DNA from: Enterococcus moraviensis ATCC BAA-383
GTDB lineage: Bacteria > Bacillota > Bacilli > Lactobacillales > Enterococcaceae
Assembly: GCF_000407445.1 (NCBI RefSeq)
Contig: NZ_ASWB01000001.1
Location: 558,001-622,000, forward strand
DNA length: 64,000 bases
Direction of reading: 5' to 3'
Shown: one piece after another, positions 56,956 to 64,000 of the stretch
How positions within the stretch are numbered: position 1 is the stretch's first letter
Layout: the number at the start of each line of letters is the position of its first letter
Notes under the pieces: generated by a model
What the model saw: only the letters and a program-made list of their open reading frames with translations
What the model was told of the DNA's origin: nothing
The model's database searches: none
Translations under genes and position numbers: made by a program

Positions 56956-57852
56956 ATGGAACTATCTCACTTACATTACTTTCTCACTCTTTGTGAGCAA
57001 AAACAATTTACTCGAGCCAGTCATGCTCTTGGAATCTCTCAAGCTGCCCTCAGTAAACAAATTAAAAATCTGGAAGATGAAATTGGAACGATTTTATTTG
57101 ATAGAAATAGTACAACCTGCCAGTTAACACCTGCCGGAAAAATTTTAGAGATGCATGGCTGGCGCATCAAGCAAGAACTATTCTATATTCGTGAAGAAGT
57201 TAACGATTTTTCTCACGACTTATCAAAACAGCCTATTACCACAACTATCAACGTTTCTCTATTCTTAAATGATTTAGAATTTAAATTAAATAGTACTCTT
57301 TCTACGTTATTTCATGAGCATCATCATTTGAATATCAATACAATTATTTCCGATAATATTTTTAAATCACTTGAAACCTTAGAATCTGATATTGGAATTG
57401 GCCCCTCTATAAAAAATGTGCCGCCACCCCTAAATAAAATAGATCTTTATTCAAATAATTATCAAATTATTGTACGAAATGGGCACCCACTCTTAAAGAA
57501 TCCAACGCTAACATTAGATTTATTCAATGATTACCCATTTGTTTTTTTTAGCCAAACTTTTCTTGAAACGAAAATACTAGATGACTGGATGCAAAAGAAT
57601 TTTCCAACTCGATCTAAGGAAAATGATATTCAAGTTGATACAACTGAATTAATTCTCTACATGGTCCGTAACACAGATATTTTCTCTATCGTTCCTGAGT
57701 ATTTAGAAACGTACTTAAAAGATTTAAATATTACCTCGATCACTCACAGCGCTCTTCCAATCAGGCAAATGTCGATTTATTATCTAAAAAATAAATATAT
57801 GAGTACTCAACTAAAACAAACGTTAGCGGCATTTACTAACCATACCTTTTAG
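56956..57852 (+). CDS. LysR-family regulator, second of a tandem pair
   Basis: 298 residues: HTH MELSHLHYFLTLCEQKQFTRASHALGISQAALSKQIKNLE (in part) and an effector domain ending YLKNKYMSTQLKQTLAAF. AAAGGAG precedes the ATG. Similar start to the preceding gene (both have xxYFLxLCxxKxFTxAS), suggesting an old duplication that has diverged strongly in the ligand domain. No target gene lies immediately beside the pair. Confidence 0.88.
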   Translation: MELSHLHYFLTLCEQKQFTRASHALGISQAALSKQIKNLEDEIGTILFDRNSTTCQLTPAGKILEMHGWRIKQELFYIREEVNDFSHDLSKQPITTTINVSLFLNDLEFKLNSTLSTLFHEHHHLNINTIISDNIFKSLETLESDIGIGPSIKNVPPPLNKIDLYSNNYQIIVRNGHPLLKNPTLTLDLFNDYPFVFFSQTFLETKILDDWMQKNFPTRSKENDIQVDTTELILYMVRNTDIFSIVPEYLETYLKDLNITSITHSALPIRQMSIYYLKNKYMSTQLKQTLAAFTNHTF

Positions 57853-57870
57853 TAAACGAATCGCATATAA

Positions 57871-57911
57871 AAAAAGGACTAGATAACTCTATGAGCTATC
57901 TAGTCCTTTTT
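57871..57911. terminator. Terminator between the LysR pair and the small lipoprotein
   Basis: 15-bp perfect stem AAAAAGGACTAGATA / TATCTAGTCCTTTTT with an 11-base loop; usable from both sides. Confidence 0.9.
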
Positions 57912-57930
57912 CACTTGATTTAATGTTCCG

Positions 57931-58167
57931 TCATTTTTTCTTTTTTTCAACTGATTCTGATAGTTTCTTATCCGTCTTTTTTAAATCCGATTTTGAAGAC
58001 TTTTCATCCTCAGCCTTTTTGCTTGATTCCGAAGAGGTACTCTCTTTCTCAACCTTGGAGGATGCTGGCGCTTCAGATTTATTTTTATTCTTCTCTGCAT
58101 TTTTACCGCATCCCACTAACGCAAATGAACATAGTAAGATTGTTGTTCCTAAGATAATTTTTTTCAT
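57931..58167 (-). CDS. Small Lys/Ser-rich lipoprotein
   Basis: 78 residues from the ATG at 58167 (AGGAGG 9 bases upstream). Signal peptide MKKIILGTTILLCSFALVGC with lipobox LVGC, then a low-complexity tail of Lys, Ser, Glu and Asp. There is no folded domain. Surface-anchored with unknown function; likely a spacer-like or stress-related peptide. Confidence 0.75.
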   Translation of the reverse strand: MKKIILGTTILLCSFALVGCGKNAEKNKNKSEAPASSKVEKESTSSESSKKAEDEKSSKSDLKKTDKKLSESVEKKKK

Positions 58168-58287
58168 GGACTTCATCCTCCTAATAAATTAATAAGCAAC
58201 TACTGATGCTTACCGTTTATTATGACAGAATTACAAGGATCAACCATCCGAAAAATTTCATAGAGGTATTTCTTTTTTAACAACCCT

Positions 58288-60123
58288 TTAATCATAATCT
58301 GTTGTTAAATTATTGATTCCTAACGACTCCATTTTTTTAAACTCACTTTGCGGTACTCCCCACAAATTGACTGTTAAGCCTTTGCTTTGCGCCTTTGCAA
58401 TCAAGTCAGCTCTATTTGCCACACTTTCATATCGGATATCTAAGCCAGCATTTCCACCTAAATTACTCATTTGGTCAATCATTACATCGTCCAAAGTGTT
58501 GGCGAGAAACTGAACTTGGGTATCTGGAAGTCGTTTTTTCATTTCTACTAGATTAGAATAATCAAAAGAAATAATCACCGCGGTGTTTGCCATACCATAT
58601 GAACTTATCAGATTTGCTAAACTATCATATTCACTTGGTGCAAGTTTTTTTGCTTTCAATTCAATAAAAGGAATACTTTGCTTACTATTCATGATTGTCA
58701 AAAAATCCTCTAAAGTCGGAATGACCAACTGATCTGAAGAATAATTTTCTTTATTCGAACCTTGATCGATACGTAATTCTCTTATTTGAGCCAATGTCAG
58801 ATCACTGATTTTACCTTTGCCATTGGTCATTCGATCAACAGTTTTATCATGCATGATCACCCATTGTTTATCTTTGGTCAACCAGACATCTGTTTCGATC
58901 CCCCAGCTATTAGATTGTTGGAAAGAAGGAATTGAATTTTCTGGCGCTACTTTATGATTTCCTCTATGGGCAACATAGCGTATATCATCCATCATTTCAC
59001 TGATTTCAATATTTTCAGCAGAAATATACCCTTCAGTTGTTCGATAAATTTTCTTTTCAGAATTAAAGACAATTCCTTTCACATACGCTACACTATTTGC
59101 AGCCAACTGCCTAGCTGATTTAGATAGCGTTCGATTTTGAAAAAGAGTTGTTTCTTGCATTATGCGAATACGAACAGGTCGTCTAAGTTGAATTTCCGTA
59201 GTTCCAGCGTCAGTTCCAGCTTTTAGTCCATTTTTAGCAATCATTTCTGCATTAGCATGGTAAACGCCATTAGTAAAATCAAAATCTTCATAATCAACAT
59301 GAACTTTGTATAAATGATCCGATTGTTTAGTTGCTTCATATTTTTTTTCATCGCTTTTATCTTCTTTTGACCACACAGGAACAATTAATTTTTCAACGTC
59401 TGGGATGGTATTTGTTTTAATCGTTACGTCAAATTGACCTTTACCAATATCGGTATTATCTATAGTCGCTTCTATACTTGGCTGATTTACAACAAATGAA
59501 CCAAAATCAACTAATTCTGTTGTCCCATTTTCTTTTGTAATCAAAATCTTGATTTGATAACGGCCAGCTTCTTGATGCTTTTTAATAAGAATATCGCTTT
59601 CCCAACTGTTCGTCTCAGGATGGTAAACACCTTGATAAATTTGACTATCGCTTGGTCCATCTTGTTCTCCAAATGTTGGAAATTCAACTTTCGCTATATG
59701 TTTAACACTAGATAGATTGGCACTTAGTTTGTATACGGTCTGCTTGTTATCCATATTTAGTAAACGAAAAAAAGGTCGTTGTGCAGGATAGTTAACAGCT
59801 TTATCCTGTACCCAAGGCTGGATTATCGGCTCAGAAAATTCAGAGTTTACTCGTTCTCCTTCAGTTAATAACGCTTCTTCCTTAGGCAAATGAATGGCAA
59901 AGACATCCGAATTTGAAGGTGAAAGCCGATACCCATCATATGAAGGATTTGAGTTGTCCTGATAATCTAGAGTAAGATAGAACCACGCTAAAATACCTAT
60001 ACCAATTACGATCACTAGGATGAACAATGTTGGAAATCTAAAAAACTTCTTTTTTCTTTTACTGCTTGTCTTTTTCTTTTCTGTATTTTTCTTCTTTCCT
60101 TTAAGCTTCTTCTTTTCCTCCAT
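58288..60123 (-). CDS. Membrane-anchored glycerophosphodiester phosphodiesterase with GBS Bsp-like repeats
   Basis: 611 residues from the ATG at 60123 (AAAGGGGG upstream). A very basic cytoplasmic N-terminus (KKKLKGKKKNTEKKK) and one TM (FPTLFILVIVIGIGILAWFYL), then two modules resembling GBS Bsp-like repeats (about 115-200 with FGEQDGPSDSQIYQGVYH; about 225-300 with VWSKEDKSDEKKYEA), an SH3-like stretch (about 315-370) and a GDPD domain (about 375-611) with VAHRGNHKVAPENSIPSF, ETDVWLTKD and MHDKTVDRMTNG. It probably acts outside the membrane on lipid or teichoic acid glycerophosphodiesters; the substrate is inferred. Confidence 0.87.
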   Translation of the reverse strand: MEEKKKLKGKKKNTEKKKTSSKRKKKFFRFPTLFILVIVIGIGILAWFYLTLDYQDNSNPSYDGYRLSPSNSDVFAIHLPKEEALLTEGERVNSEFSEPIIQPWVQDKAVNYPAQRPFFRLLNMDNKQTVYKLSANLSSVKHIAKVEFPTFGEQDGPSDSQIYQGVYHPETNSWESDILIKKHQEAGRYQIKILITKENGTTELVDFGSFVVNQPSIEATIDNTDIGKGQFDVTIKTNTIPDVEKLIVPVWSKEDKSDEKKYEATKQSDHLYKVHVDYEDFDFTNGVYHANAEMIAKNGLKAGTDAGTTEIQLRRPVRIRIMQETTLFQNRTLSKSARQLAANSVAYVKGIVFNSEKKIYRTTEGYISAENIEISEMMDDIRYVAHRGNHKVAPENSIPSFQQSNSWGIETDVWLTKDKQWVIMHDKTVDRMTNGKGKISDLTLAQIRELRIDQGSNKENYSSDQLVIPTLEDFLTIMNSKQSIPFIELKAKKLAPSEYDSLANLISSYGMANTAVIISFDYSNLVEMKKRLPDTQVQFLANTLDDVMIDQMSNLGGNAGLDIRYESVANRADLIAKAQSKGLTVNLWGVPQSEFKKMESLGINNLTTDYD

Positions 60124-60263
60124 TTCATCCCCCTTTGAATGAGCTGTATTTCTCATTAGTTTAGCATGTTGCTTCTCACCTGTGTCTGAATCAGTAGTCT
60201 TTTGTAAAAAAATTATAAACTTTTATCGTTTACTCTTCGCTCAACTGATTATAGAGAAATAAA

Positions 60264-60302
60264 AACTGAACAGACAACAAATTTCTTCGCCACCTATTCA
60301 GC
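60264..60302 (-). terminator. Probable terminator of truB-ribF
   Basis: Minus-strand CTGAATAGG pairs imperfectly with CTGTTCAG, followed by TTTTTATTT. It is about 35 bases past the ribF stop. Confidence 0.6.
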
Positions 60303-60337
60303 TTAACAATACATATAGCCATAAAAGAAGATAACTA

Positions 60338-61285
60338 TCAAACGTTCTTTTCAGTAAAATACTCAGTAGTATCTCGCTCATCTTGCTTTAGCTGAATGAT
60401 CAGATTCTCAGCACCATCAAATTTAACCTGATCTCGCAAATAGTGATTCCAACGTACCGTTACTTGTTCCCCATAAATATCTTGATGAAAATCTAAAATA
60501 TACACTTCTACTGTTAGTTCGCGTCCATCTCCAAATGTGTCATTATGACCGATTGACCCCATACCAACATGCCACGTTTCACCAATTTTGATTTTCACTG
60601 CATAAACCCCAATTCTAGGGAGACGAACAGTGCTTTTTACTTTAATATTTGCAGTAGGAAATCCTAACAAACGACCTCTAGCATCCCCATGAACGACTGT
60701 TCCGTCCGTTTCGTAAACATAGCCCAACAGTTCAGTAACGTCTTCCATCCTGCCTTGTTCCATCAATTCACGAATGCGTGTTGAGCTGATTTTGGTCCCA
60801 TCTAATTCTTCTTTACTTACCGTAGCAATATCAAAACGATCTTTAGCATAGCCCGGCAAATGAGCAACATCTGCAATATCCTTTGGACCATACGTATAAT
60901 CAAACCCTGAAACAGCCACTTTAGCATGTAATCCTACAATATATTGATCGACAAATTCTTGTGGCGCTAAATGAGCAAATGCTGAGGTAAATTCAACCAC
61001 ATACAAAATGTCTACACCAAGCTTTTCCATCAATCGTTCTTTTTGCTCTAAGCTATTCAGATATCTCATATTTTCGGGTAAAACCTTTTGAAAGACGATT
61101 GACGGATGTTGATTAAATGTCATTACCGCAAGTTTCAAACCTTTTTCTCTCGCAATATTTTTGCCCGTTTCAATTACTTTTTGATGTCCACGATGAACTC
61201 CATCAAAAAAGCCCAATACCATCACGACATCATCGCTTGGTATTTGCTCTATAGTGTATGGATGTCGAATTGGAATAATTTGCAT
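60338..61285 (-). CDS. ribF: Bifunctional riboflavin kinase / FAD synthetase
   Basis: 315 residues. N-terminal FAD synthetase domain: VMVLGFFDGVHRGHQKVI (HxGH-type motif), FDYTYGP, and STRIRELMEQG. C-terminal riboflavin kinase: VVHGDARGRLLGFPTANIKV and GVYAVKIKIGETWHVGMGSIG (in part). It makes FMN and FAD from riboflavin and ATP. It lies 17 bases after truB, a common pairing in Firmicutes. Confidence 0.96.
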   Translation of the reverse strand: MQIIPIRHPYTIEQIPSDDVVMVLGFFDGVHRGHQKVIETGKNIAREKGLKLAVMTFNQHPSIVFQKVLPENMRYLNSLEQKERLMEKLGVDILYVVEFTSAFAHLAPQEFVDQYIVGLHAKVAVSGFDYTYGPKDIADVAHLPGYAKDRFDIATVSKEELDGTKISSTRIRELMEQGRMEDVTELLGYVYETDGTVVHGDARGRLLGFPTANIKVKSTVRLPRIGVYAVKIKIGETWHVGMGSIGHNDTFGDGRELTVEVYILDFHQDIYGEQVTVRWNHYLRDQVKFDGAENLIIQLKQDERDTTEYFTEKNV

Positions 61286-61302
61286 GATAAAACTTCTTTC
61301 TA

Positions 61303-62223
61303 TTAATTATTTCTTAGTACTTTACTAGGTTTTAATACATTGTCCTTTGTTGGATGTGCCATATAAAGACTTACAACTTGATCTTGATAAAACAACGCAA
61401 CTAAATCTTGTGGCATCTCGTTTAACCCGAATTCACTTGGACTTAATCGAACGCCATTTTTAACCTTTTGATAAAGTTCATCGGATAAATCAATGCGCTG
61501 AAATCGTTCAATGGCGATCTCAATCGGTAATATAATGTTAGAAAGCGCGTCTTGTTCCATCTTTTCTGCGACTTGATCTAAGGTCAAACTTTGTTCCGCC
61601 GTTAAACCGCCACTCGCTGTTCGTGTCAACTGTGACATATGGGCGGGCACGCCTAAAGCAAGACCCGTATCTACCGACAGCGTTCTAACATAGGTCCCTT
61701 TCCCACAAACCACTTTAAAGCGCCAGCTTTGCGTGCCCTTTACTTCATCAAATTCAGGTTCACTTGTTCGTTCAAAAGAATAAATCATAGCTGTTCTTTT
61801 TGGTCGTTCTACCTCTTCACCATTTCTTGCATATTCATAAAGGCGTTTTCCATTTACTTTAACCGCCGAAAACATTGGTGGAATTTGTGTGATTGAACCT
61901 GTCATCGTCTGCATAGCAGCGTCTATTTCCGCATTTGAAAAAGGTGTTGAAAGTAGAACTTGCTCAACTACTTCGCCACTGACATCCTCTGTTGTCGTGG
62001 AAAAACCTAGGGTAATTTCCCCTTCATAAGTCTTCCCTGAATCAACCATATATTCAATTACTTTCGTCCCTTTTCCGATACAAATTGGCAACACACCCGA
62101 AACATCAGGATCCAATGTACCACCGTGACCAATCTTTTTCGTATGTAAAATTTTACGTAGTTTAAAAACACAGTCATGACTTGTCATGCCAGCTTCTTTC
62201 CATAAAGGTAAAATACCGTCCAT
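61303..62223 (-). CDS. truB: tRNA pseudouridine-55 synthase TruB
   Basis: 306 residues with MDGILPLWKEAGMTSHDCV at the start, the catalytic aspartate in HGGTLDPDVSGVLPICIGKG, and YEGEITLGFSTTTEDVSGEV, then VVCGKGTYVRTLSVDTG-type motif. A C-terminal PUA-like domain follows. It makes pseudouridine 55 in the T-loop of tRNAs. First gene of the pair with ribF. Confidence 0.96.
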   Translation of the reverse strand: MDGILPLWKEAGMTSHDCVFKLRKILHTKKIGHGGTLDPDVSGVLPICIGKGTKVIEYMVDSGKTYEGEITLGFSTTTEDVSGEVVEQVLLSTPFSNAEIDAAMQTMTGSITQIPPMFSAVKVNGKRLYEYARNGEEVERPKRTAMIYSFERTSEPEFDEVKGTQSWRFKVVCGKGTYVRTLSVDTGLALGVPAHMSQLTRTASGGLTAEQSLTLDQVAEKMEQDALSNIILPIEIAIERFQRIDLSDELYQKVKNGVRLSPSEFGLNEMPQDLVALFYQDQVVSLYMAHPTKDNVLKPSKVLRNN

Positions 62224-62330
62224 TGTTTTCCTCCATCTAGATTACTAACTTGTTTATTATAGCATAGAAGACATCAGAATTTCATTTTTTAAATACATAT
62301 CCATCTCTTGAAAATGCTTTATACTCTACA

Positions 62331-62375
62331 AAAAAAGCGTAAAACAAAACTAGATAGTAGCTTTGTTTTACGCTT
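62331..62375 (-). terminator. Terminator of the CAP-domain gene
   Basis: Minus-strand AAGCGTAAAACAAAG pairs with TTTGTTTTACGCTT and is followed by TTTTTTTG. Confidence 0.88.
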
Positions 62376-62413
62376 ATCCGTTCAGATCTTCGCAATTCGA
62401 TTAGATTGTTTTA

Positions 62414-63691
62414 CTAGGCAGAATGACCTACGATCACATCTCCAGCATAGCCGAAGCCAACACGAGTCATACTAGGATTCATTTCCCAATCTCTATGTCC
62501 TGTTCCAGATGGTGATACCATGTTAGTCTCATTATACCAAGCCATGATCACAGAATTACCTGGGGCAAACATAAATGCAATTACTTCGTCCCCTCTATTC
62601 CAATGATCTGATGGTATCTGATAATTTTGCATGATCGCTGCTCTACTGCTAGCAGTGGCTGCTAGACCTGCATCCCAACTTACAGGATTCAATCCATTTG
62701 CAGTACGCAATGCATTCAATGCTTGGAATGTTGCATCTCCTGATGTAGCTGGTGGTGTTACAGGTACTTCAGGGGTTTCAGTTGTTGGTGTCGTCTCTTG
62801 GTTATTTGAATTAGTTTCATTGTTACTCTCGCTAGGTACAGTTGGTGTTGGTTCATTTGAATCATTTGTCGTAGCAGGAGGTGTTACAGTTTCTGTACTA
62901 TCAGTTTTAGGTGTACTTGTTTCAGTTGGTGTTTCACTTTTAGCTGTTTCTTTTGCTGGTTTAGCAGCAACTTTCTTTTCTTCTTTTTTCTTCTCTTGAT
63001 TAGCAAGCTGCGTTTTCAACGCTTCTTGTTGCTCTTTTAATAGTTTATTTTTTGAGTTTTCAGCACCAGATGTTTCAGAATCTACTTGTGCTTTTAACAT
63101 ATTTAAATCTGCCTGTTTTGCTACAAGATTTTCTTTTTCTTTTTCTAGCTGAGTTGTTGCCTCTTCAACAGCATCTAAATTCGTTTGAATATCAGATTTT
63201 TTGGTTTCAACAAGTTTCTTATCTTCTTTTTGTTGTTTCACTAAGTCATTGTTTGCATTTATAATTGAAGAAATTGCTTGAACTCGACCAACCGCATCAG
63301 AAATCGATTCTGAATTTAAAATAATATCAAGCATTTGTGTGCCTTGTCCATTTACTTGTACATTTCTTCCTTGATTTTGAATCGCTTCTGTTCGTTTGTT
63401 GATACGTATATCTAATGCCGCGATATCTTTTTTTAGTTCTTCAGATTTTTTAGTTAAATCTGTTTTTTGTCTATTTAAAGTGATTCCTTCATCATATATA
63501 GAAGAGATTTCTTCTTCTAGTGTAGTGATTTGTGACGCTACATCCTTTTGTTTTTCTTTTAGTGCTGAAATTTCTTTGTCTTGCTGCTCTATTTTTTTAT
63601 CGGCTGTTTCAGCCATTGAAGTAATAGGTGTCATTACTCCAGCAATACTAACTAAGCCAACTATTAATACGGTTAATTTTTTATTTTTCAC
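62414..63691 (-). CDS. Secreted coiled-coil / CAP-domain protein
   Basis: 425 residues. Signal peptide MKNKKLTVLIVGLVSIAGVM, predicted cleavage after SMA (about residue 27). Residues about 30-230 form a long coiled coil like the N-domain of PcsB/SagA/CwlO-type cell-wall proteins (GRVQAISSIINANNDLVKQQ is characteristic). A Thr/Pro/Ser linker (about 245-315) leads to a C-terminal CAP/SCP domain (about 320-425, LNALRTANGLNPVSWDAGLAA, HWNRGDEVIAF, GTGHRDWEMNPSMTRVGFG). The usual CHAP/NlpC hydrolase is replaced by CAP. Likely exported to the cell wall; activity unknown. Confidence 0.87.
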   Translation of the reverse strand: MKNKKLTVLIVGLVSIAGVMTPITSMAETADKKIEQQDKEISALKEKQKDVASQITTLEEEISSIYDEGITLNRQKTDLTKKSEELKKDIAALDIRINKRTEAIQNQGRNVQVNGQGTQMLDIILNSESISDAVGRVQAISSIINANNDLVKQQKEDKKLVETKKSDIQTNLDAVEEATTQLEKEKENLVAKQADLNMLKAQVDSETSGAENSKNKLLKEQQEALKTQLANQEKKKEEKKVAAKPAKETAKSETPTETSTPKTDSTETVTPPATTNDSNEPTPTVPSESNNETNSNNQETTPTTETPEVPVTPPATSGDATFQALNALRTANGLNPVSWDAGLAATASSRAAIMQNYQIPSDHWNRGDEVIAFMFAPGNSVIMAWYNETNMVSPSGTGHRDWEMNPSMTRVGFGYAGDVIVGHSA

Positions 63692-63858
63692 TATTGACCC
63701 TCCATTTTATTCAACAGTAATACATTGATTCGTATACTTTAAAATAATACCATAAATTTTACTTAAATAATCGATAACTATATTACACTTTCTTTCAATA
63801 TAGTTACAAAAGATAATTGTGTTACAAATAGATTGAACTTTTTCGATAATTCTACGCA

Positions 63859-63896
63859 AAAAACCGAAGAGGAGTGACCCTGATCGGCTTTTTTTG
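63859..63896. terminator. Terminator near the right edge
   Basis: AAAAACCGA pairs with TCGGCTTTTTTT across a long loop. It has T-runs in both directions, so it may end a gene lying beyond 64000. In the last 100 bases a minus frame (KNNYISHTLRYT... to a TAG near 63944) could be the end of such a gene, but this is not supported enough to call. Confidence 0.55.
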
Positions 63897-64000
63897 AAAA
63901 ATCACAATATTTATGCGCACACTTTATGTACGCTAGCTTATTCTAATACCAGCTTATTGGACATGTATAGCGAAGAGTATGGCTGATATAGTTATTTTTG

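Noticed and set aside
62631-62999. 122-residue plus-strand frame opposite the CAP-domain gene
   Set aside because: Antisense of the low-complexity Thr/Pro linker; hydrophobic repeats reflect codon bias.

Overview
The window is AT-rich and looks like a chromosome segment of a low-GC Lactobacillales member, most likely an Enterococcus. The evidence is an ethanolamine-utilisation (eut) locus controlled by the EutV/EutW ANTAR system, an hrcA-grpE-dnaK-dnaJ operon with CIRCE operators, LicT/BglG-type sugar control, strong AGGAGG-type ribosome binding sites and several TTG starts. The species cannot be fixed from sequence alone.

Layout. 1-13.6 kb is housekeeping: a truncated XRE regulator facing a small gene across a palindrome, an AlaA-type aminotransferase, a GH13 glucosidase, three small unknown membrane proteins, tRNA-Leu(GAG), a YdcF-like protein, SprT-like and Tex, a phosphoesterase, and a YknXYZ/MacAB-like ABC exporter. 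13.6-14.5 kb carries an EVE-domain protein and a PNPOx-like flavoprotein. 14.5-22.7 kb (minus) is one long corrinoid operon: an ECF transporter (T, fused A-A, S), a DUF4430 lipoprotein, CblT/CblS (alpha-ribazole uptake and kinase), CobU, CobS, CobC, the microcompartment GTPase EutP and a PduO-type adenosyltransferase.

22.8-36.9 kb (minus) is the eut locus: eutG (interrupted by an in-frame TAG), eutS, eutV, eutW, eutA, eutB, eutC, eutL, a eutK-like shell gene, eutE, eutM, pduL, an unnamed eut protein, eutN, eutH and eutQ. It contains an adenosylcobalamin riboswitch plus tandem ANTAR hairpins and a terminator before eutG, and a second ANTAR/terminator element before eutA. The two blocks fit together. 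The corrinoid operon salvages and activates B12, which is the EutBC cofactor; B12 is sensed by the riboswitch; ethanolamine is sensed by EutW/EutV; the shell proteins enclose EutBC, EutE and PduL. The corrinoid-operon leader also has two ANTAR-like hairpins and a terminator, suggesting the same control, but its middle part matches no RNA family I recognise.

37-44.3 kb holds a WYL-type regulator, the heat-shock operon and a HemW-like gene. 44.7-49.1 kb is a beta-glucoside operon (LicT, PTS EIIBCA, 6-phospho-beta-glucosidase) with a promoter/cre site and two RAT-like elements. 49.3-52.1 kb has a CocE/NonD-type hydrolase and a LysR regulator. 52.6-55.5 kb is an MgtA-type Mg2+ ATPase behind an M-box riboswitch. 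56-64 kb holds two tandem LysR regulators, a small lipoprotein, a membrane-anchored GDPD protein, ribF, truB and a secreted coiled-coil/CAP protein.

The items most worth following up are the unexplained corrinoid-operon leader RNA, the broken eutG, and the physical and regulatory coupling of B12 salvage with the microcompartment.
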